Origin: Selaginella moellendorffii
Lineage: Eukaryota > Streptophyta > Lycopodiopsida > Selaginellales > Selaginellaceae
NCBI RefSeq assembly: GCF_000143415.4
Contig: NW_003314428.1
Location: 81,200-143,010, forward strand
Direction: 5' to 3'
Length of the DNA: 61,811 bases
Below the pieces are notes generated by a model that did no database searches, was not told where the DNA came from, and saw only the letters and a list, made by a program, of their open reading frames with translations. Each line of letters starts with the position of its first letter. Position 1 is the stretch's first letter. Positions 23,480 to 32,863 of the stretch are shown in pieces. The position numbers were made by a program, and so were the translations under genes.

Positions 23480-24914
23480 GAATTCTTGAGTCTTCTCTCG
23501 AAAACACTGGGGGTCAATGACACACTCAGCATCCATAACATTCTACTCGCGACAAAAGTTGTTTTTGACAAATGGGTAGATGTGCTGAGGAGGTACCATG
23601 ACGGGGAGTTGCTAAACTCAATGGGTGTGGAGGACGGCCGGAAGCCCAATGATTTGAAGCTCAATGCCTTGCGTTTCTCGCGGTCTCTAGACGACGACGA
23701 CCTTCTGACAGTGGCTAATGCTCTTCTACGTGGTGAGGTAGTCTTCAACAAGACCAAAATGACTCCCGGCCATATTGTGACATACGAGGACTTGTGCACG
23801 ACTCTGAGAGCTCGTGCGCTATTGAAGGATTGGATCTTCGAGCAAGTGGCCGTGGAGAGGGTGAGCATCAACACCACGCAAAAGATGATGGAAGAGCTGG
23901 AGTTGTCAAATGAAGACATCGACGACTACGTGAAGGGGGCCCCCAAGTTCATCGATCTGCTGCGGGATGCCACGAAAAGTAAAAGCTGAGAAGTTGGATC
24001 AGTATCCAAATTTCATTAAGAGGGATGTCAACCGCCGGCTTCAGAAACAGCTCGACCCCGCAGCAGAGGCCTATCGAGAACCTTACCGGGTATACGTGAA
24101 TTCGGATGAGGATCAAAGGTGGAGGAGCATCGTTTCCAGCGGAGATGAGCAGGTCAAGAACATCTTTTGTGTGATGGACTTCACAAACGAGGAGATCACT
24201 CATGCAGACGAAGTCAGCTCCATCATTGACTTAATGGTGGGACTTGCGAAGGTGGAATCTTCAGTCCACTATATGATTTACGACTCCGAATCTTATCACA
24301 AGTTCTGGAAGGCCTTGAACGAGGTGAAGGCTCGGTTGAAAGGCAAGGAGATGCGGGAGATCCATGGGATAATGGCTAAGAAGAAGATACTGACGAATGT
24401 CCGCATCTTCACACTCGCCCTTGTTATTGGTCCTGCAGCAGAGTGGGACTGGAGTGACTTCCCAGCTTCGTTCAACAAGGCCGATCGAATTGATCTGAGG
24501 GAGGTCAATTTACCCGTGCCTGAGGAACTGAAGACGGCTATGGAGCTTTCGAATCCAAAGAAAGCTCCAGGTGCAGCATGGGAAATGCTCAGCTGGGTCT
24601 TCAACGCAATAGCGGGTGACTCCAAGGGCAAATGCGTTGTCGAGTACAACTACGGCGGACTATTCTTTCAATCCGCACTACTCAAGGGTGTCCCGTGTGT
24701 TGCGGTGACAAACTCCATTGAAGAGGTGACTTGAATGGAGCATATAATTACAGTTGCCAAAGAAAAACAGTATCTTCTCTACGAACCTGGTGAGTACGCA
24801 CTTTAAGTTTAAATGTTATCTCACAAGCTCTGTATGCAGGAGCGTGGCCACCCCCAGATGCTGAAACGGCGTTAACAGCTACTGATGTTAGGCCGAGCTC
24901 ACAACCTGCACAAG

Positions 24915-24952
24915 GTAAGGTCACGTGAGGCCTCACGCCATTTTGATTATAG
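24915..24952 (+). other. 38-bp intron made mostly of a palindrome
   Basis: GTAAGG to GATTATAG. Removing it keeps phase 1. The 22-bp palindrome (24920-24941) fills more than half of it, leaving only about 11 bases before the acceptor. This is close to the lower limit for spliceosomal introns in plants. Confidence 0.6.
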
Positions 24953-25042
24953 ATCGTTGTGAATATTCAGACACGAGGACTGAAAAGCGCACTGGTGGCG
25001 CGTCGAAGAAGGACAAACAGACAAGCAATAGGAAAAAAGGAG

Positions 25043-25091
25043 GTACAAATTATATTTGTAATGGCGTGTGGTCTCATGCCATTCCTTGCAG
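25043..25091 (+). other. 49-bp intron containing a palindrome
   Basis: GTACAAATT to CCTTGCAG; the palindrome is at 25061-25082. The flanking exons join in phase 1. Confidence 0.65.
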
Positions 25092-25235
25092 GAGACACTT
25101 CTTCAAAGGCAAAACAGGCAAGCACCAGCCAAGCTCAAACTGACAGTGGTCATAAAAAGCGAAAGCACGTTGGACAGTCGTCGGGATCAGAGGCGTTTGA
25201 TTCGAAAAGGAAGAAGGGCAACGAAAAGATGATAG

Positions 25236-25282
25236 GTAATGCCTCGCGGTTATGGCGTGTGTGCTCATGCCATTCATTGCAG
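25236..25282 (+). other. 47-bp intron containing a palindrome
   Basis: GTAATGCC to CATTGCAG; the palindrome is at 25252-25273. Phase 1. Confidence 0.65.
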
Positions 25283-25906
25283 ATCAAGGGCTGAGTGAAA
25301 GGAGCCAGTCACCACCTCCTGACTCAGATTCCTATGGCGGACTCCCCTTCCCCAATCTCAATGGAGAGGTACAATGGATGAGGGATGCTTTTCAAGTCAG
25401 GGCCACATTTTTCTCATCTCGTCGTCTTCGAAGGGTGCAAGAACGTGCAGAAACCATGTTAAGACAGTCGGGTGAGGATACGGTCCTAGGTCAAGCTCTA
25501 AAACAGGCTATGGATGTCTTATATTTTGAGATGGAGACTCGGCCAGATGATTTTCCCAAGATGGTCCTGGAAAAACAAGCCATCCAGCCTGAGCAGCCTA
25601 TGGAAGAAATGCAGGAGGGGGATGAGGAGCCAGAGAAAGATAATGAGCAGGAAGAGCAGAAGGACGAAGAGGAGGACAAAGAAGAGGAGGACGAAGAAGA
25701 GGAGGACAAAGAAGAGGAGGACGAAGAGGACTTGGATGGTCCTCACAATGGTGACGATCACAATAACGACGATGACGATGATGACGACGATGGCCAGCCT
25801 GAGGTGGCCAAAGAGCAGCGGAGGAAGGTTATACAAGACAAACCATCAGGTAAATAATAGTACATCCATTCCTAACCTTTTACCATTTCTAACATTGTCC
25901 ATGTAG

Positions 25907-25921
25907 GTCGCAGAAGAAATG
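25907..25921 (+). other. 15-nt microexon of the cargo gene
   Basis: GTCGCAGAAGAAATG lies between an acceptor (ATGTAG) and a donor (GTAAGT), in phase 1 on both sides. It would add a short basic stretch, R-R-R-N. Confidence 0.5.
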
Positions 25922-28017
25922 GTAAGTAGAGATTATTCAGTTGAATTAAGATACAAACTCTAGCCTTTAGTGTCGAGGAAGGATAGTGCCAAGCAAGGGT
26001 CGAAACGTATGTCCAATCCTTCAGAATCAGCAGTGCGCCCAATAGCAATTGATGGTAAATACAGTATAGTCGATTCAATGTGCTAATGAGTTTGTTTTTA
26101 GTAGCCAGTAGGGAGGATACCATCTCAATCGAAGGGAGATATTTGGACATGCATATAGATCCGCCAGTGGACTCTACTTGCCTGCAAGAGTCATTAGAGC
26201 TAGTGGAGGCTACTATCCATATCAACGCCAAGCAAGCTGACCACGCTCCACTTGATGCTGCCCATACCACTGAGTCAATCTTGTCCACGTATCCAACTGA
26301 CGGTGACTAGGCGCCATTGGACCTGCATGAGGCCGCCCCAGCCGCCAAGCCGGTCGTATCCTCATTTCCAACGGACTCAACGTGTGCCCAATCGTCTGAC
26401 TACGCGCCGTTGGAACCTCCCTACACCGCCCCTGCTGCCTGTTCGGTCATGTCCACTTTGCCAATGGAGGCACCAGCTGAAATGGCGTGTGATCACACGC
26501 CATCGGAACCACCCCATGCCACTGTTGAGCCAGTTGTACCAGAGTCTACAGCTGAAATGGCATGTGCCCACACGCCATCGGATGCGATTGACCCCACATT
26601 GCAGAGGAGAGTATTTCCGCCCTTCACGTTTCCTCGACCAAAACCCTCTAAACGACCATCGGGAGCACCATTCGCTAATATTGTAGATGGTAAAATTGAC
26701 TTGTACCATTTTTTATGCTGACGCATTTCATTTCAGAGTCACGGCGAAAGTACTGTATCATTTTTGATCTGAACGGTGTCCTTTTCTCCCATGAGCGTGG
26801 CTCGTCCTCGAATGTCACTGCACCCTCCAAAGCATGCGGTCGCAAGTTGGTCAAAAGAGACAGATTCACATTAATCACACGGGAGAAACTGTAGGATCTA
26901 ATAATGACCATGCAACACTTAAAACAGAGGGCCGGGTTCAATTTGCAATTGGGAGTTTGGACATCCATGATGCGCCACAATGCATTAACGTTGCTACAGA
27001 TGATGCACGATCAGACGCGAGTAATATTACCATTTGACTTTCTCCTAACGCAGGAGGATTGCTTGACTATGGTCCATGTGAGGGGTAGCAAGCCCATCTT
27101 CGTCAAGCCAGAGGCTGTAGTGATGAACCGGACTGCTAGGTCAAGTGAAATCCTCATCATCGATGACTCGCCGATTAAAACTGCAGCGAACACGCACACA
27201 TATGTAGTGCACCCCATCTCTTGCAGTATGGAAACTAGGGAGAAGAAACCATATGTTCTGGGGGACCTTGCAAAACGGCTTGAAGCGATGGTGATAGAGA
27301 ACCGGCCAGTCCAGGAGGTGGCTGCAGAAATCAACCAAATGGCAGATGGAACGGTATATCAGAAGCCATTTGATCGGACAGACACCAATCATCATTTATG
27401 GCATGTATATTGTCTAGCCAAGCACTATTCGCATCTCCATAATCTGCTCAACTGGATGGGTTCTTCGACCACTAAACATGAGCGTGGACGTATTAGAGAA
27501 GAGATGGCATTACTATTGGGTTTAAATCCTGATAGTGTGGAGAGTGATAAAATTCCAAGATTATTGTATAGGCGTTGGAGGCAAAAAATAACAGTCTGAG
27601 ATGGCATGTATTTATTTAAAAATGTAACTTATTATGGCATGGGGTTCCATGCCATTGTATTAATATTAAAAGACAATTCTTTGAGAGGATTTGCATTATA
27701 CTATAAGTGTTACAGCATGTTATTGGAAGTCTACAAAGTTGTTTTATTAATAAAGGGAAAGTAAAGATTGAATGGGGACTTGGGCTCCACTTAGACTCGG
27801 AGCAACTGAGCCAATATTAAAAGGATGGAAAGAAATTGGATGACGATAATAAGGAGAAGAGAGAGGTGAAGCAGTGGCAGGGGGAGGAGAAGTGATTGAG
27901 TAGACATTTCCTTATTTAAAATAAAATGGCATGTGCCTCAATGCAGTTGAATTTTGTTATATTTATATACTATATAAAGGTTTGGAAACCTTATTTTACA
28001 AGTGGGATAATGACAAT

Positions 28018-28039
28018 TCCCACTTTAACGAAATAGAGC
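28018..28039 (-). repeat. Right terminal inverted repeat
   Basis: Exact inverse of the left end. It is followed by TT and then the target duplication AGGA, after which the element 2 sequence resumes. Confidence 0.9.
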
Positions 28040-28041
28040 TT

Positions 28042-29740
28042 AGGACTTGGCAGTTTGGAGGAATTAAGTTCCTAAGCTATAATGTAATTTGGGTATAAAT
28101 TGGTGCATTGGCGTGAGGAGTCATCCCAAGCATCCTAGGTGATGCTGTCCATAGATGCATATATGGAGATTGGGTTTGAGTCCCAACCTTCTAGTGTTTG
28201 GGTTTGAGTCCTAACTCACTAGGGCATGATGATGGTTTGGAATATGAGAACACTCATTTTTTGGTGGTCATGGACTCTCAATAAAGAGACTACCTTGGGC
28301 CCACCACCAAGCGGGGGATGCCCTTCTTTATTATTTACCATGCACTTTTTTAAAAGTTAAATGACAAAGTTGAAAAGTTGTTTTCCTTTCAGAGCCATGA
28401 TGTACAACTAGATTGCTTAGTGTGAAAGCTCGGCATATCTTACTTGAACAATTTGGTGCAAGTGGCACTAAGAACGTGGTGAATGAATTGGGGACATCTA
28501 ATCACAATTGCTATGGACGGGTTAACTTGGGCGCACCACCAAATGTGGTGGATGCCCCTAGGTTCATGGTCAACAACTTAAAGGTCTGGAAGATTTAGTA
28601 CATATTGGCAAACTTGTTAAGGTGTCAAAGTGAGATCATTAGATGATCTTGTGGCTAAATAAGGACAAAGTCTTTGTTTGGTTAAGGAATAAGATTCCTA
28701 GTTCAAAGTGCTAATTTGAACTATTAGTAATGGTGTGACTTGGTCAAAATGACTAAGTGGGAAGGACACCTAAGAGAAATTAGCTATATCAATATGCTAG
28801 CATAGTGAATCCAAGAAAGTAGTCTCTAGGAAAGACCATGGGAGGGTTACAAAGTTGGGCTATAGATAAAGCCCACAACAGAAAATGCTAAAGAAACTTA
28901 CTAAGGGTGAACACCTTTTGGATTTCGCAAAGTAAAGCTTTTGCTATGGAACCAAAAGAATACCTCAAAGATCGAGGTAGTGATCCTCTATTGCTTAATG
29001 CAATAATTAAGGGATAAAAGCAAAAGGCTAGTGGCTAAGATTGGGGCATAAAAATCATTAGAAAGAATCTAAACAGTAAAGTTAAGCAAGGAACACTCAA
29101 ATGTTGGATGCTAACTAATATTGGGAAAGGAAATATGATTTTAATAGATTCCCAAATACTCTAATTTGGCAAAGGTGAAAGTTCCAAGGGAGGGAGTGGC
29201 AAGGAAGCCAAATAGTAGGGCTGTGGACAGCCCTAGCATAAATTAAAGATAAATGGAACTTAGTGGCTAAAGTGGCACAAAATAGAAGAGAAGATGATGG
29301 TGCCCTTAAGTAAAGAATTTTTTAGGATGGGGAAGTGGAATTTCCACAACATGTGCAATGCAAGGTGTTGGAGACACATAGAAAATTGACTTTGAGAAGT
29401 TAAAATTAAAAGTTCCAAAGTGTGATGGTTATATTGTTAAAAGCTGAGACTACTCGGGAATGAGTAGTTGGATTGAGATAGAGAAAGTGTCTCTAACGGG
29501 TTTAGCGAGAACTAAACCAAATAAAGGGAGAGAACCACCACAAGTGGTTTATTAAATCTCTAAGTTAGAAAGACTATGCTCCTTGGATAATGAGTAAGGC
29601 ATGGTGAGCCTTTAGTGTCAAACCGTTGACGAATATTGACTTGATGCTAAGGATGAAAAGAGTAATATATAATAGTGCTACTTTATAAAATGGTTTATCA
29701 TTTGATGAGGACATCAAACTTTATTTATGGGTGGTGGAGT
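28042..29740 (+). other. Internal non-coding sequence of element 2, third part
   Basis: It resumes the alignment with element 3 exactly after the DNA transposon and runs to the 3' LTR. No ORF of interest. The purine-rich GGGTGGTGGAG at about 29730-29739 is the likely polypurine tract. Confidence 0.7.
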
Positions 29741-30453
29741 TGTGAGACACAAATCCCTAAGCCCCAAAGTGGAGCCGAATGGGTGCCACGTGGTAGTGGT
29801 TGAAATAAAAGCCAAACAAGCGTAACACATTTGGACTAAAATCTCTGATGTGAAAAGGCAAGAGTGGGAGTGGAACTCCCAACAAAGTGCTCAAGGACCA
29901 AGTATGAAATAAGCAATGAGTGAGTCTCTAGAAAAGGGACACAAGAGGACCAACACATGACACGTGGAAGTGTCGAGATGGACCTGAGATGGAGTCTCAG
30001 GTGGACCTGAGATAGAGTCTGAGGTGGACCTGAGATGGAGTCTGAGATGGAGTCTGAGGTGGACCTGAGATGGAGTTTGAGATGGAATCTGAGATGGACA
30101 TAAGATGGAACCAACTGAGTCTGAGAGTCCGAGTTCGAGTTCAAGCCCAAGTCCAAGTCCGAGTCTAAATACTAATACAGGCTATAGGTGATGTTGGATC
30201 ACCGATGTGACAAAGGTGAATGGGCATGGCCTTAGTGTAATGGGTTGATATATTGATGGTACCTTTGGGTGTTGGTCATGGGATCAGACACGTAGAGCTT
30301 TTGGACTAAATGCAAAGGTTGAGTGGCACGGATGCCATTCTCGGGGTTAGCAAGTCTCTAAATTGAGAATAAGACTTATGGAGGTTGTGAGAGAGACTCC
30401 TCCAAGTGGTCGAAGGTATGACTAAAGTTGAATGAAAAATTTAGTTGCTTACA
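29741..30453 (+). repeat. 3' LTR of element 2, internally deleted
   Basis: It starts TGTGAGACAC and ends TTGCTTACA. At 713 bp it lacks about 850 bp found in the 5' LTR, including the G-run module. The break is just after AATACTAATACAGGC (about 30185). Confidence 0.88.
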
Positions 30454-30627
30454 GTATAGAGCCCTGAGTTTGTTGACCACATGCAAACCAGCCAGTTCTC
30501 GCCTCTCTAGGATGATCCTTTGACAGTAGATAGTATGCAATGCCAGCTCAATCCAGGCCATTGGATTTGAAGACATTGCAGCCAATTCTTGGGGATCTTC
30601 CCCATTCACAAGAACAAAAAATGGAGG
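30454..30627 (-). CDS. Possible host exon fragment, 5' part, cut by element 2
   Basis: After an acceptor CACTTCAG at 30635-30628 the minus strand is open and protein-like: PPFFVLVNGEDPQEL..SSNPMAWIELALHT..CQRIILERRELAGL..VNKLRALY. It stops exactly at the LTR boundary. It is probably the upstream half of the exon whose remainder is 7651-7728. I do not recognise the family. The microsatellite next to it would lie in the preceding intron. Confidence 0.4.
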
Positions 30628-30713
30628 CTGAAGTGGAATCCAGAAAAGCTAACCTTCCATATACCAACTTATAGCATGGCAGGAGAGTCCCACAGCCAAG
30701 TCATGACACAGAG

Positions 30714-30876
<163 letters not shown>

Positions 30877-31489
30877 AGCTCACAATTTGCCCTATTGCCC
30901 TAAAAACTTTCACTTGAATTGGAGCATCATCAAAAAATGAAGTGTTGCCACCTTTTGGCATATGATCTATGCTCTATTTGAAGTTTTTGAATTTCAACCA
31001 TTAGATTGTATATAATCACAAATAATATTCTCAAAATGGAATAAAAGATGCCAGATGCCATATGCTAATAGCACTTTTAAATAAGGGAGTATGATGATGA
31101 TGAGTATGATGATTAAATTAAAAGCATATTCCTAGATAATATTCTTAAAAGGAATATGTGATGCTTAGATGCCAGATGTGAAAGTACTAGCAAGGATCCC
31201 AGCTCGACTAGGATAGTTAGATGGTAATCTTAAAAAGGGAACAATTTAATAGAACTCGCTTAAGCTCTTCAATATGTAACAGGCATTCGGATTGTTTATT
31301 TTGGCTTTTTCTGTGATTGCAACCAAACACTATTTCTTAAATGGTTTACTTGAATAGAATAATACAAGTATGGACTTAGAGCTTAAAAGGATATTCAACA
31401 TATGATGAGGTGGCTTAATTATAATCCTCAACTATCACCATCATCTATATATCATCTGGGAATTTTAGAGATAAGAGCAAGTTTGTGAG

Positions 31490-32070
31490 ATGGAAACTAC
31501 AGGCATTTCTAGTGTATGTGATCATAGGATAAAATTTAAATATACTAGAACCTTGGGGGATAAATAAATAAAATAGCCACTAAGAGCTCTCTTATCAAGC
31601 AATTGCCTCTTTTTTAATTGGTTTAAGGGGGGGAGAGAGAGATAGGGTGCATTACATGTGGTATCAGAGGAAATGGCATGAGTTAGATTCCTATTGATTA
31701 GTGACTACTTAAAATATAATATACATATTCTTACCCCTAAAATTAAAATCATATGTGTTGAGTATCTATAACATCTTTCATCTTGTAGGGCATCCACAGA
31801 TGAAGGTATCTATCGTAGGACTGTAGTACAGGTGGATGACTAGTTAACTCTTAGTAAAGGTTGCTACTCAATAGTCAATGAAAACATTTGTAACACGTAT
31901 GATCATGGGATGAGATTTGGATATACTATCACTATGAATCTTTGAAATCTTGGGGGATAAATGGGGATAAAATAGCCACTAAGGGCTCTCTCATCAAGCA
32001 ATTATCTCTTTTCAAGTTGGTTTAAGGGGAGAGAGATAGGGTGTTGTTATAGTATTTCTTCTAAAACTTT
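31490..32070 (+). repeat. LTR-derived module, copy 1, with primer-like site
   Basis: ATGATCATAGGAT..AAATAGCCACTAAG..GGTTTAAGGGG..GAGATAGGGTG appears twice in this stretch (about 31505-31655 and 31895-32045). It appears again inverted at 35335-36095. TGGTATCAGAGG at 31661-31672 follows the first copy like a primer site. This is probably a small, decayed LTR element; no coding was found. Confidence 0.5.
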
Positions 32071-32510
32071 GCTGGTAATGAATAGTTGGTTTTGAATTTG
32101 CAAGCATTGTGCAACTAAGTATAAATGACTGTATTTACTAGTGGACTATCTATTGAGTTTATGGTGAATGCATGTAATATTTGTTTTGAATAAATGTTTG
32201 AAAAATAATGTTTGGTTTCACTATAACATGCTGAATTCTAATATTGATAATGCATTTGTCATTTATTTGTACATTTGAAATCACATGCTATTATTCTTTC
32301 TCTTTTTTTTTGTTTATACATCCTAACATTCCTATCTTGCTATAGATAATTATCAAATAGAGTTGATGTATGCTAGAAGGTGTGTTTTATTTTTTTTAGA
32401 AGTTTCATGTAACTACAAAATACACAAATAAATATCAAGAATATGGTAAAATATTAGAATGGAATCCTTATACCTTAGGTGTCAAGATCGAGTATGTAGA
32501 ACCTAAGCTT

Positions 32511-32863
32511 CTACATGTCTTGGTATTTTTCAAGCTTCTTGAAATTAAACATCTTCAAGCAGATACTATTGATGTGTAGTGAGAATGCAGGATAGTTCTC
32601 ATCTTGCATTATAGCAAGTTTCTTTGCAGCCTCTCGAAATGCAATGGCCCAAACTAACTGCTGCTATCCTTGATGTACATATTTAGAGCATACTTGAACT
32701 CTACATTGGCAGAATCAATATTGCAATAATTATAGAACCAGCCATCTACTGTTTGGGTAGTTTTCTTGCCACATTCATTGATATTGATGCATGCACTATA
32801 GCAAAACTCATCTGTCTTCATTTCCTTCATAGTAGCTATCACTATAAATAGAGGAACTTTCAA
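32511..32863 (-). pseudogene. RPA1-like C-terminal fragment (Helitron-encoded type)
   Basis: FCYSACININECGKKTTQTV, then DGWFYNYCN, YALNMYIKD, and after a frame change WAIAFREAAKKLA. This matches the zinc-ribbon/OB-fold pattern of the RPA 70-kDa C-terminal domain, which binds single-stranded DNA. Helitrons of plants often carry such a gene. It is frameshifted near 32660 and lacks its N-terminal domains. Confidence 0.55.

Larger units (their letters stand above)
22005..27599 (+). pseudogene. Eleven-exon cargo gene: ParB-like domain plus C-terminal FCP1/HAD-type phosphatase domain
   Basis: Inferred exons: 22005-22007, 22247-23425, 23480-24789, 24840-24914, 24953-25042, 25092-25235, 25283-25849, 25907-25921, 25971-26054, 26102-26689, 26737-27599; about 1640 aa in all. 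Exon 1 is only ATG. Residues about 226-344 resemble a ParB/sulfiredoxin-type fold (NHRLVSDEWVEKLKQKM, then VSGQHSSLAMQQ). After a Lys-rich linker and a segment without known domain comes a Glu/Asp run (25610-25790). The last exon has the HAD order FDLNGVLF (motif I), VWTSM (II), a Lys near KPIFVK (III) and LIIDDSP (IV), as in FCP1/NIF phosphatases. All introns after the third exon are phase 1 and the exons between them are multiples of three. Damage: +1 frameshift near 23980, TGA 24732-24734, TAG 26308-26310, TAG 26892-26894. The role is unknown; it may be an accessory mobility protein. Confidence 0.65.
15177..27947. repeat. Dispersed 22-bp near-palindrome family, about 28 copies
   Basis: The unit is an 11-base half-site ATGGCRTGNGG followed by its inverse CCNCAYGCCAT. 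Starts of the copies: 15177, 15266, 15672, 15739, 17079, 17136, 18982, 19052, 19088, 19258, 19356, 19938, 20013, 20870, 20949, 21108, 21243, 22033, 22110, 22170, 23442, 24920, 25061, 25252, 26482, 26557, 27634, 27926. The best copies (19258, 26482) are perfect or nearly perfect. The copies at 15672, 15739, 19938, 23442 and 27926 are degenerate. Variation concentrates at the CG steps (GCGTG to GCATG, CACGC to CATGC), which suggests methylation decay of an ancestral form rich in CpG. As RNA the unit would fold into an 11-bp stem. All copies lie inside the DNA transposon. Confidence 0.85.
14635..28041. mobile_element. 13.4-kb TIR DNA transposon with two divergent genes and a dispersed 22-bp palindrome
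   Basis: The ends carry perfect 22-bp inverted repeats beginning GCTCTATTTCGTTAAAG (14637-14658 and 28018-28039). AGGA flanks both sides (14631-14634, 28042-28045). The uninterrupted site exists twice in element 3 (TCCT at 56262-56265 and 57895-57898) with a single AGGA, which confirms the boundaries to within two bases. The content is a leftward DUF7869-type transposase gene, a central repeat-rich spacer, and a rightward 11-exon gene with ParB-like and phosphatase-like domains. About 28 copies of a 22-bp near-palindrome lie inside and none was seen outside. Both genes carry stops and frameshifts, so this copy is probably inactive. I cannot name the superfamily. Confidence 0.88.
7729..30453 (+). 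mobile_element. LARD-like LTR retrotransposon, element 2, with nested insertions
   Basis: It is bounded by TG...CA LTRs and by a perfect 5-bp duplication GTATA at 7724-7728 and 30454-30458. The 5' LTR (7729-11224) is interrupted by a solo LTR. The internal part is interrupted by a diverged solo LTR (12401-13417) and a 13.4-kb DNA transposon (14635-28041). After subtracting these, about 4.1 kb of internal sequence remains. It aligns by eye with the internal part of element 3 on the minus strand (55069-60314). Neither copy shows gag or pol. The 3' LTR has lost about 850 bp relative to the 5' LTR. Confidence 0.9.

Noticed and set aside
25491-25836. Minus-strand Ser-rich and Leu/Val-rich ORFs
   Set aside because: Mirror translation of the Glu/Asp repeat of the cargo gene.
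26377-26726. Minus-strand ORFs opposite the palindrome-bearing exon
   Set aside because: Shadow frames of the plus-strand exon. Palindromic sequence reads similarly on both strands.
15177-27947. CRISPR-like array
   Set aside because: The repeats are irregularly spaced over 13 kb, there are no uniform spacers and no cas genes, and the DNA is eukaryotic.
14635-28041. Helitron or Maverick identity for the large DNA element
   Set aside because: It has perfect terminal inverted repeats and a target duplication, no Rep/helicase, and no DNA polymerase or capsid genes.
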